A DNA stretch of 18,958 nucleotides, from the NCBI GenBank assembly GCA_034433615.1, contig DAOUAJ010000410.1, forward strand, positions 1 to 18,958. Reading direction: 5' to 3'. Shown piece by piece: positions 9,601-14,380 of this stretch; position 1 is the first letter of the stretch; each line of letters opens with the position of its first letter. The translations under genes were made by a program, and so were the position numbers. This DNA is from DAOUAJ01 sp034433615 (GTDB taxonomy: Bacteria; Chloroflexota; Anaerolineae; DUEN01). The notes under the pieces are model-generated. The model made no database searches and had not been told where the DNA came from. It saw only the letters and a program-made list of their open reading frames with translations.

Positions 9601-11190
9601 GCGCACGCCCAGATCGGCCAGAGGCGCGGAGAGCACGGCGACCATCGAAGAGGAGAGCGCGTCGTGAATGCCCCCTGCAAACAGGATGTGAAAGTCCTGG
9701 CCGTCGGCTTTTGTCGCAGTCAGATGCTCCAGTAGGACGTTAATCATCGTTTCCCACAGCACAAAACTGGAACGGGGGCCGACATGGCCGCCACACTCGC
9801 GACCTTCAAAGACGAACCGTCTGGAGCCTTCTGCCAGGAACATTTTCAACAAGTCTGGTGACGGCACGTGAAGGTAAGTGGGGATACCTTCCTGCTCCAA
9901 CTGGCGCGCCTGATCCGGGCGTCCCCCTGCAATGAGAGCAAACGGCGGGCGGGTTAACCGAATGGCCTCTAACTGCTCTTGACGTATCTCCGATGAAACG
10001 AAACCGAGGATGCCCACCCCCCAGGGGCGCTGGCCCAGCTCTCGCCGGGTCTCTTCCAGCAAGGGGATCACTTCCGCCTTCCGCATCATGGCCAGGGCCA
10101 GGAACGGCAGGCCGCCCCCCTTTGCTATTTCAAGAGCGAACTGAGCATTGTCGCTGACCCGGGTCATGGGGCCCTGCACGATGGGATAACGGGTGCCATG
10201 GGACTGCGCGAGCGGCGCCCCCTCAGCGAGGGGACAGAGCCTGGAAGCGGTCACACAGTGGGTCTCGATGGATTTCCGAATCGCCGCGAGGATGCCACTC
10301 ACGGTGACGAAGCGACACGCGAGGGGTGCAGCGAACGCGGCATCCTGGCCCAGCAACAGGACGTGCTGATTCGGGTCCGCCCAGCCCACGCGCTGGCGCA
10401 CGGCATTGCGCCAGGCAGCCCTCTTCTCGTCCGTTTCAAGAGAGGCGTTGGTCGCCAAACTCTCTTCTTCTTGACGAAGCGCCTCCACGGGGCTCAACCC
10501 TGGTCTGAAGTAGATCCGGTAGCGTTCTCCTAACTCGCTGCCCAGGCAAACAGTCTCGCTGCCGTCCATAGCTGCAATCCCGTCTTTGATTGCTGCCGGC
10601 AGGCGAGACTCGCGCGCCAGGGCCAACTGGGCATCCAGGACGATCCCGGCGGCGCCAGCAGCATAACAGGCAGCCGCCGTATGCAAACCGATCCCTCCTT
10701 GCGCATAAACCGGTAAAGAGAGCCGACCGAGGAGCCTTTGCAGCAGGACAAAAGCCGTCTCCTCACCAACAAACCCGCCCGCTTCGTTCCCCTTGGCGAC
10801 AACGCCGTCCACGCCGAGCGTTTCGCCCAGGCGGGCTTGCTCCAGGTTGGTCGCCTCCAGAAAAACACGCCGACCTTCCTGATGAATAGTCTCAATCTCT
10901 CTTCGAAGGAGTTGAGGATCGTGGCCAGTTAACAATACCAGGTTCAAGCGCTCAGAGGCGTTGGCGAGAAGTTCGGACAATAACTCCCTTTGTTGACAGT
11001 TCAGCTTGAGTCCGTAGTTGTTCCTGGCATGGCGGGCCAGCGCGGCGGCAGCCTGGCGAGCCGCTTCATGATCCAAGGCGTACTCGAGATCGAGGACTCC
11101 CAACTCGCCAACCCGGCTGGTCGCAATGGCTAACGCCGGATCTAACAAACCCGGCGGTGTCAATACAATGATCTGGAATTCGCGCGTCAT
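3658..11190 (-). CDS. Multidomain PUFA-like polyketide synthase: NMO-NMO-KS-AT-ACP-KR
   Basis: A 2510-residue megasynthase. Residues 1-300 and about 330-620 are two nitronate monooxygenase/2-nitropropane dioxygenase-like FMN barrels. The second has PIVQGPM (336-342) and GGH (His469); the first has AAGAAGIVLD but GGF (Phe140) at the His position. The KS (about 712-1155) has Cys905 (DAACGSS), His1040 (EAHGTGT) and His1080 (GHTKSTAG). The AT (about 1280-1620) has Ser1382 (GHSYGE) and His1486 (CAFHSP), the latter malonyl-like. The ACP has Ser1883 (LGIDSIKRVEIL). The C-terminal KR has TGGARGI (2235-2241) and Tyr2424 (GDYAAANE). NMO-like barrels in PUFA clusters (PfaD) are enoyl reductases, so iterative chain extension with KR and enoyl reduction is a reasonable inference. 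No DH is seen. The start has no good Shine-Dalgarno but follows the hydrolase stop by 23 bases, which suggests coupling. A low-complexity insert lies at about residues 1673-1712. Confidence 0.95.
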   Translation of the reverse strand: MTREFQIIVLTPPGLLDPALAIATSRVGELGVLDLEYALDHEAARQAAAALARHARNNYGLKLNCQQRELLSELLANASERLNLVLLTGHDPQLLRREIETIHQEGRRVFLEATNLEQARLGETLGVDGVVAKGNEAGGFVGEETAFVLLQRLLGRLSLPVYAQGGIGLHTAAACYAAGAAGIVLDAQLALARESRLPAAIKDGIAAMDGSETVCLGSELGERYRIYFRPGLSPVEALRQEEESLATNASLETDEKRAAWRNAVRQRVGWADPNQHVLLLGQDAAFAAPLACRFVTVSGILAAIRKSIETHCVTASRLCPLAEGAPLAQSHGTRYPIVQGPMTRVSDNAQFALEIAKGGGLPFLALAMMRKAEVIPLLEETRRELGQRPWGVGILGFVSSEIRQEQLEAIRLTRPPFALIAGGRPDQARQLEQEGIPTYLHVPSPDLLKMFLAEGSRRFVFEGRECGGHVGPRSSFVLWETMINVLLEHLTATKADGQDFHILFAGGIHDALSSSMVAVLSAPLADLGVRVGVLMGTAYLFTREAVATRAIVPRYQVEALRGEGTVLLETGPGHVTRCLPTPYTRTFVERRRHLLQEKVTGDHLREELEALNLGRLRIAAKGIARHPRHGQPAPGNPGDPQTPRYISLDENEQYEQGMYMIGQVAALRDTVCTIEELHQEVSVQGSERLAALAAEEVADKVKADGVQVVAQPSRIAIVGMSCILPGAANLHVYWENILNKVDAITEIPPERFDWRRYFDPDRNARDKIYSRWGGFIGDVPFNPLDYGMPPNSVTSIEPVQLLMLEVVRAALVDAGYLERPFPRERTAVIVAAGGGLGDLGFHYGFRSYLPHFLATESEEVIARFSDMLPEWTEDSFPGILLNVLAGRVANRFDLGGPNFVVDAACGSSLAALDVAVQELESGRADMAIVGGADAVQSPFAFLAFSKTHALSPSGRCRPFDANADGIAISEGVAAVILKRLEDAERDGDRIYAVIQGIGASSDGKDRGLTAPRPAGQLRALRRAYAKAGISPATVGLIEAHGTGTRVGDVVEAEALETLLQESQAAKQVCAIGSVKSMIGHTKSTAGLAGLMKVALALYHKVLPPTLVDEPNPKICHSDSPLYVNSEARPWLTTAEGAVRRAGVSAFGFGGTNFHAVLEEYQDPCLPDQAASSTWPAELLIFCAWDRSSLLAEMNKLDGWLGEGNAPLLRDLAYTLYRRYRQLTEIRKDGELSTLAVVATSLEDLQQKLAQAKARMGAGEMLIRDSRGIYFAQEPSSQAGKVAFLFPGQGSQYPDMLRDLVMQFPLVREQFEHANRVLAERLPRPLSDYIFPIPTKSEEATQANRQALTDTRIAQPALGAAGLAVSTLLQKMGVRPDFVAGHSYGEIVALCQARVFGQEELFAISEARGRFMAEATGPDSGAMAAVRGDRATVEAITKGIPDLTLANLNSPSQTVISGPTAAIEEAMRRCEAQRIRAQKLPVACAFHSPLVEPARERLARFLSTVTFHAPQITVFSNTTGEPYPCEPEAIRELLSMHLARPVEFQKEIEAMYRAGARIFIEAGPRSVLSGLVDQILADKPHLAVAVDGGGAGIPALLRALGQLVAAGLDLHLEPLFEGRQVNLLDFSRPYEDPEQARYGPITWLVNGGRARPWRDVQKGLPELTVEPLKVRLADGAEEQRRQGDKERGRHGDGETRRQDESPCHRVTVSPRHPRPIRVDAVPAAQTIPAAQTPPATDASQMAPTAAPDDEVTQVMLQYQQLMGRFLETQKNVMLAYLNGTPTLSPQQTTALQQQPLATELPLAPTAPAMGGATADENPLPRPFFRAEQTLPEAANGQPPLLGERTLDEKSLSDELLTLVSERTGYLREMLDLDANLEADLGIDSIKRVEILGALRGRHVLLEGIITGPGMEQLQSQRTLRGIITCILAQTAQPATVEVSDLPQQPAIKAEDSLVAPAHSAPETMAPARESAPILRYRLESVAVPLTGAPASLAPGRVILITDDGRGIAPTLAEMLRCQGHQAVLLTAGSGGAKGSENRYAAELTSRKGVQALLDAVRQRHGPIGSLLHLAPLQGGRTFESMDLRSWRDSFNEDLIGLFHLMQALHEDLAAVARVGGACLLAATGMGGSFASDSSSQDAAFTLPGTSFPGHGGIAGLLKTAAQELPAVRVKVVDLDRQPDISAAAQAILNEVTAGDGLIEVGYDGVLRRTLRLVPTPVDSSAPTGLSIDAQSVILVTGGARGITALVAQELARRYKPTLVLVGRSPLPPAAESPQTAGLISAREIKAALVQVLGDDGRKVPLAEVEAAYERLLQEREMRANLAALQQAGARIEYHSVDVRDEVTFSRLIDDIYRRFGRLDGVIHGAGIVEDKLIKDKTTESFRRVIGTKLDSAFILSRKLRPETLKFLVFFSSISGRFGNRGQGDYAAANEVLNKLAVYLDRRWPARVVSINWGPWDAPGMVSEELRREFARRGVSLVPAEIGVQRLVEEINYGRKGEAEVLICGEDVMRKA
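6057..6171. repeat. 8-base-period tandem repeat array inside the PKS linker
   Basis: Plus-strand reading gives four octads of type GGTGACAC (6057-6088), a short junction (GGAGATTCGTCCT), then about eight octads of type GTCTCCGT drifting to GTCTCCTC (6102-6165) and a partial unit. The array lies wholly within the megasynthase frame and encodes a charged Arg/Gly/Asp/Glu-rich and then His/Arg/Pro-rich stretch with an eight-residue rhythm (RRQGDKER, GRHGDGET). It falls between the AT and ACP, where linkers tolerate inserts, and keeps the frame open. Arrays of this type are more usual between genes. Confidence 0.9.
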
Positions 11191-11213
11191 AGGGGTGACT
11201 CGATGCTGCTTTC

Positions 11214-12506
11214 CTAATGAAGCGAGCTGGGCAGCTCGATCGGGTGATCTGGGTCGAGCAGCAATCTGTAGGAAGCTGCCAGGTCCTGGTATTCATCGCG
11301 CTCTTGCGCGGTTGGCAGTACCCGTTCAGCATTGAGGATCGGCTGGCCTGTAACCGCACGCACCAACACGGCGAAGCCAAACAAAACCTGAGGGGCGCTG
11401 AAATTACAGTGGCCATAGCGCCGCAGGATCGGGATGTTGGTATGTAACGCTGCGTCACCCTGAGCCTCGATCTTGCGGCGATAGAGCGGTTGGTGCCAGT
11501 AGGGTACGATCGGATCACCCAGCGTGTGCAGGGTCACCAGCGGGCCGCCGAGGTCGCCTGAGGTCTGATAATAGGTGTTGATTTCTTGGATTGCCGCCGG
11601 TTCGGCCTGAAATCGGGCCACCGACAGATTTAAGAGCCGATCATCTGTGGAGCCACGATAGTAGCGCCGGCTGTTACCAAAGGGCTGACCACCAAGCTTA
11701 GCCATGCCATCGTTAGTGGCGAAGACGTTGTACCACAGCACATCGAGCAAGGCTTCGACGTTCTCGTCCGTATCCACCGGATGCGCTGGAACATGAGCGA
11801 CCTCCAGAAGTTGCTGCATGCTGGCGGGATTGGAACGCAGTGCAGCCTCAACGCGTGATTGGTAAATCGTATCCCAGCCGTCAATTACCTCCTGCGGAAC
11901 CGCGACCGGACTGCCCGGTATGATGCCAGGGAAGAAGTAGTCAAAAAGGACACGAACATCGCCCCAATAATTGATCTGCCAGCGAAAATCCCCCACCGGC
12001 CCGCACGCGGAGAGGCCGCCATCGAACACGTCAGCGTGTCGTTCGAGAGCCAGTGCCGTGATGACGCCCCCTTCGGAGGCTCCCACCAGGTACACGTGCC
12101 CCGGTTGACCGTGAGTGGTATTGAAGACCTGCACCAGGTCTATCAGGTCGTCAATGCCTTGACGCACGGCCAGGCCGTTAACACTGTAACTGGTGGTGGC
12201 GAAGGCGAACCCCAGGCCGTTGACCATTTCCGGAATGGAGACCTGGCCTGGGATGCTCAACTGATCCTCTGGAATGCCGATGGGCTCATTGTAAGCGACA
12301 TAGCCGTGAGCGTAGACCACCAGGTCCCCGTTCCACTCACCCTCGGCTGGCATGCAAATGCGGTATATCGCTCCGCTGGCCTGCACACCATCAGGTTCGC
12401 AACGGCTGTCCGCGCGCGCTGTGGGCGTTGTTGGCCGGCCAAGGCTGCCAAGTAGAATAGAGCTGATCAGGAGGAAGCGTTTAATGTTTACTTTCGTTGT
12501 TTGCAT
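11214..12506 (-). CDS. Secreted alpha/beta hydrolase (serine hydrolase)
   Basis: The protein has 430 residues. The N-terminus has basic residues (KVNIKR), a hydrophobic core (FLLISSILLGSLG) and a likely AxA cleavage site (ARA) near residue 32, so export is expected. The nucleophile elbow is GASEGG with Ser144. Plausible partners are Asp331 (LGDPIVP) and His366 (YGHCNF), the order and spacing expected of an alpha/beta hydrolase triad. Oxyanion-side motif YAHGY is at 65-69. Cys36, Cys51, Cys168 and Cys367 could form disulfides. The substrate is unknown; esterases and peptidases of this fold look alike. It lies just upstream of the megasynthase on the same strand, so it may be part of that operon, but a signal peptide argues against a cytosolic chain-release thioesterase. 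The start at 12506 lies within a duplicated ribosome-binding/start segment. Confidence 0.85.
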   Translation of the reverse strand: MQTTKVNIKRFLLISSILLGSLGRPTTPTARADSRCEPDGVQASGAIYRICMPAEGEWNGDLVVYAHGYVAYNEPIGIPEDQLSIPGQVSIPEMVNGLGFAFATTSYSVNGLAVRQGIDDLIDLVQVFNTTHGQPGHVYLVGASEGGVITALALERHADVFDGGLSACGPVGDFRWQINYWGDVRVLFDYFFPGIIPGSPVAVPQEVIDGWDTIYQSRVEAALRSNPASMQQLLEVAHVPAHPVDTDENVEALLDVLWYNVFATNDGMAKLGGQPFGNSRRYYRGSTDDRLLNLSVARFQAEPAAIQEINTYYQTSGDLGGPLVTLHTLGDPIVPYWHQPLYRRKIEAQGDAALHTNIPILRRYGHCNFSAPQVLFGFAVLVRAVTGQPILNAERVLPTAQERDEYQDLAASYRLLLDPDHPIELPSSLH

Positions 12507-12528
12507 TTGTGCCTCGCATTTGTGCCTC
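12503..12528 (-). repeat. 13-bp tandem duplication of the RBS/start segment
   Basis: The minus-strand unit GAGGCACAAATGC occurs twice back to back (12516-12528 and 12503-12515). Each copy carries a purine-rich stretch five bases before an ATG. The upstream ATG (12517-12519) has the better Shine-Dalgarno (GGGAGG) but is out of frame with the hydrolase. It opens a 12-codon frame (MRGTNANNESKH) that stops at 12481-12483, inside the hydrolase gene. Confidence 0.85.
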
Positions 12529-12533
12529 CCTAA

Positions 12534-12539
12534 ATTATA
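12534..12539 (-). promoter_or_regulatory. Possible -10 box close to the hydrolase start
   Basis: TATAAT on the minus strand lies 28 bases upstream of the hydrolase ATG. The matching -35 position reads only TTTTGA, so this is a weak candidate. It would give a very short leader that starts near the upstream ATG. Confidence 0.3.
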
Positions 12540-12911
12540 TTAACGTACACCTCCCTCAAAAGGAAACGGTGAAGCTTCGTGACTAACCCTGGAAATACCT
12601 TAGACCGAAGGAGACAAGCCCTTAAATGCCTTATTAGCGACCCAGTAGCAAAGGATGGAAGTAGGCTAGACAGAGCAACAGCCTGCAGGGGGGAAATTCG
12701 ACTTGAAAGCAGCAAAGGGGGGGCCCAGACAGCACAAAACATAATGAGCTCCCACCCGCGCAGGTTGGTGACAGAACCAGGGTCTTTTCTAGATATGAAA
12801 TTATACCATCGTTCCGTGGATTTGCAAAGTACGGCCTTCCTGGTCTGCACGACGTCCAGGGCAGACAAGACAGTTCCCCATGCCGCTGGCGCCGCAACGG
12901 CCGATGAAAAG
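12540..12911. other. Non-coding stretch upstream of the hydrolase
   Basis: I recognise no gene, RNA family or mobile element here. A 117-codon plus-strand frame crosses it (from 12579) but has no Shine-Dalgarno, no recognisable motif, and overlaps the minus-strand promoter candidate at 12800-12827. If that promoter is used, the hydrolase mRNA has a leader of about 285 bases covering most of this region. Confidence 0.5.
12800..12827 (-). promoter_or_regulatory. Candidate sigma-70 promoter for the hydrolase-PKS operon
   Basis: On the minus strand TTGCAA (12822-12827) is separated by 16 bases from a perfect TATAAT (12800-12805). Transcription would start near 12793 and read towards the hydrolase. 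No other good minus-strand promoter is visible before the three-gene set. Confidence 0.5.
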
Positions 12912-12946
12912 CGGTCAGCCGTCAGCGGTTAGCTGTCAGCTTTTAG
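12912..12946. repeat. 7-base-period tandem repeat, five units
   Basis: Five contiguous heptamers on the plus strand: CGGTCAG, CCGTCAG, CGGTTAG, CTGTCAG, CTTTTAG. All end in AG, with variation at fixed positions. Intergenic. Confidence 0.85.
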
Positions 12947-12994
12947 CCCATGGTCTTCTGAGAGGCGAAGACCACAAGTGCGGGCCACAAGCAG

Positions 12995-13159
12995 CCGTCA
13001 GCCTTCAGCCAGAGTCGCTGATCGCTGATCGCTGACTGCTGACTGCTATTTTCAGGACAGCTACCCGGCCGGACCCCTTGATCGCCGAAGGTCTCCCGAC
13101 CGAGGCGAAAGGAGGTCGCTGATCGCTGATCGCTGATCGCTGACTGCTATTTTCAGGAC
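12995..13159. repeat. Heptamer repeat block with a 45-bp direct repeat
   Basis: It starts with CCGTCAG, CCTTCAG. Then come two 45-bp near-identical copies at 13014-13058 and 13115-13159 (43 of 45 positions equal). Each is TCGCTGA heptamers (three or four) passing into CTGCTGA/CTGCTAT and ending TTTCAGGAC. Between the copies is a hairpin-forming segment at 13083-13107 (CGCC/GGCG and GGTC/GACC pairing). No coding potential is recognised. It looks like a dispersed intergenic repeat element. Confidence 0.85.
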
Positions 13160-13184
13160 GGTTCAGGGGGCAGGCCAAACAGGG

Positions 13185-13244
13185 CCGGGATTAGGGGTTC
13201 GGGGAGTCAAGGAAGTGGAAAATCCCCCGATCCCCAAATCCCGG
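13185..13244. repeat. Imperfect inverted repeat, 20-base arms, downstream of sodA
   Basis: The left arm 13185-13204 (CCGGGATTAGGGGTTCGGGG) and right arm 13225-13244 are complementary except at two positions, with a 20-base loop. It lies 24 bases after the sodA stop and could form a strong hairpin in the sodA transcript. It has no T-tract, so it is either a stabilising or Rho-type 3' end or simply a palindromic repeat. Confidence 0.7.
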
Positions 13245-13268
13245 CAACCCAATCCTTGCGCAGTAAAG

Positions 13269-13880
13269 TCACTTCGCCTCGGTGTAGTTCTCGGCGACGG
13301 CGGACCAGTTGACGACGTTCCACCAGTTCTGAATGTACTCGTTCCGGCGGTTCTGATATTTCAGGTAGTAGGCGTGCTCCCAAACATCCAGGCCGAGGAT
13401 AGGTGTGTAGCCCTCCATGTAGGGACTATCCTGGTTGGCTGTAGAGTAGACCTTCAGTTCGCCCGTATTGGTCAGCACCAGCCAGGCCCAGCCGCTGCCG
13501 AAGCGCCCCATCGCCGCCTTCGTGAACTCCTCCCTGAAAGCCTCAAAGGAGCTGAACTTCTCCTTGATGGCATCGGCCAGCTTTCCAGCCGGTTCGCCAC
13601 CACCATTGGCGGACATGATCGTCCAAAACAGGCTGTGATTGATGTGTCCACCCCCGTGATTGCGTACCGCTGTCCGAATGTCCTCGGGGACGTTGTTGAT
13701 GTTGCGCAGCAACGATTCGAGGGAGTGACCCTGCAGCTCGGGATGCTTCTCCAAGGCCGCATTAAGATTGTTGACGTAGGCGCCGTGGTGCTTCGTATGA
13801 TGGATTTCCATGGTCCTGGCGTCAATGTAGGGCTCCAATGCATCGTACGCGTAAGGCAGCGAGGGTAACGTGTAAGCCAT
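13269..13880 (-). CDS. sodA: Superoxide dismutase, Mn-type
   Basis: The 203-residue length is typical of the Fe/Mn family. It dismutates superoxide to oxygen and hydrogen peroxide. Metal ligands are visible as His27 (EIHHTKHH), His82 (HINHSLFW), Asp165 and His169 (DVWEHAYYLKYQ). Gly78 in HGGGHINH together with Gln150 in TANQDSP is the pattern usually seen in Mn-dependent rather than Fe-dependent enzymes. No signal peptide, so it is cytosolic. ATG at 13880 has an excellent Shine-Dalgarno (GGGGAGGT, 13887-13894). It has its own consensus promoter at 13951-13978 and is divergent from the methionine gene; no functional link is implied. Metal choice from sequence alone is likely but not certain. 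Confidence 0.97.
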   Translation of the reverse strand: MAYTLPSLPYAYDALEPYIDARTMEIHHTKHHGAYVNNLNAALEKHPELQGHSLESLLRNINNVPEDIRTAVRNHGGGHINHSLFWTIMSANGGGEPAGKLADAIKEKFSSFEAFREEFTKAAMGRFGSGWAWLVLTNTGELKVYSTANQDSPYMEGYTPILGLDVWEHAYYLKYQNRRNEYIQNWWNVVNWSAVAENYTEAK

Positions 13881-13950
13881 TTCTATACCTCCCCAGTTAG
13901 ATTAGACTTGGTCCATCAGGCCAAAGCCTGAGAGAGTAACCAGTGTGATG

Positions 13951-13978
13951 ATTATACCGATGCGCTCATTTTTGTCAA
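13951..13978 (-). promoter_or_regulatory. sodA promoter
   Basis: On the minus strand a perfect TTGACA (13973-13978), 16-base spacer and perfect TATAAT (13951-13956). The leader to the sodA ATG is about 65 bases. I see no clear operator. Confidence 0.85.
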
Positions 13979-14054
13979 ATTTTAGAGAGATATATATTTA
14001 TAAAATTCGCTGCCGACCAATCGGTTTAAACCCCTGGAGTCTGAGCCGACTCAT

Positions 14055-14083
14055 TTGACAAACCTCTCGCTCTGGAGTATGAT
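14055..14083 (+). promoter_or_regulatory. metB / SAM riboswitch promoter
   Basis: TTGACA (14055-14060), 17-base spacer and TATGAT (14078-14083). The expected start near 14090 puts the riboswitch about 20 bases into the transcript. It is divergent from the sodA promoter, with 76 bases between the two -35 boxes. Confidence 0.88.
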
Positions 14084-14110
14084 GAACGCTGGCAACTGCA
14101 TAATCTGGCA

Positions 14111-14291
14111 CTCTTATCCAGAGAGGCGGAGGGACCGGCCCTGTGAAGCCTCGGCAACCAGGTTTTAGTTCGGATAGTCCGCAGTCTACAGCCTGCAAGG
14201 ATTGAAAACCAAAGACTAAGGACTGAGGGACTGAGGACTACCTGACTGACCATGGTGCCAATTCCGGCAGAGTTAATCTGGAAGATGAGAG
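14111..14291 (+). promoter_or_regulatory. SAM-I (S-box) riboswitch aptamer with an enlarged P3
   Basis: P1 is CTCTTATC (14111-14118) with GATGAGAG (14284-14291). The conserved core follows: AGAGAGGCGGAGGGACCGG, GTGAAGCC, GGCAACC (14153-14159), then GGTGCCAATTCC (from 14254) and P4. GGCAACC pairs with GGTGCC to make P3. The apical part of P3 (14160-14253, about 94 bases) is far longer than the few bases of a minimal S-box. It should bind S-adenosylmethionine and reduce expression of the downstream methionine gene. Antiterminator and terminator are mutually exclusive: CTGGAAGA (14278-14285) is perfectly complementary to TCTTCCAG (14319-14326), which is part of the terminator stem and loop. Confidence 0.95.
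14160..14253 (+). repeat. Heptamer-rich insert in the P3 arm of the SAM riboswitch
   Basis: It contains AAGACTA, AGGACTG, AGGGACTG, AGGACTA (14212-14240), a 7-base rhythm with one 8-base unit. It can extend P3: CAGGT (14159-14163) pairs with ACCTG (14240-14244), and AGTCC/GCAGTC (14176-14186) pairs with GACTGAGGGACT (14221-14232) around a small internal loop. The element therefore seems to be housed as a long hairpin arm that leaves the ligand-binding core whole. Confidence 0.75.
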
Positions 14292-14314
14292 GTAGGCCAC
14301 ATCCACGTTGATGG

Positions 14315-14340
14315 AGCCTCTTCCAGAAAGAGGCTTTTTT
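14315..14340 (+). terminator. Intrinsic terminator of the SAM riboswitch
   Basis: Stem AGCCTCTT (14315-14322) and AAGAGGCT (14328-14335) with a five-base loop, followed by a run of T to 14340. It ends 40 bases before metB. Its 5' arm and loop overlap the proposed antiterminator partner at 14317-14326. Confidence 0.93.
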
Positions 14341-14380
14341 ATTGCCAAAGCCCCCCCCAACTGTCAGTGAGGAGGAAAGC

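Noticed and set aside
12579..12932. 117-codon plus-strand frame in the gap left of sodA
   Set aside because: No Shine-Dalgarno, GTG start, no recognisable motif, composition unlike the neighbours, and it runs through a promoter candidate and a heptamer array.
12995..13159. CRISPR array
   Set aside because: Units are seven bases with no spacers; the 45-bp repeat occurs only twice and no cas gene is present.
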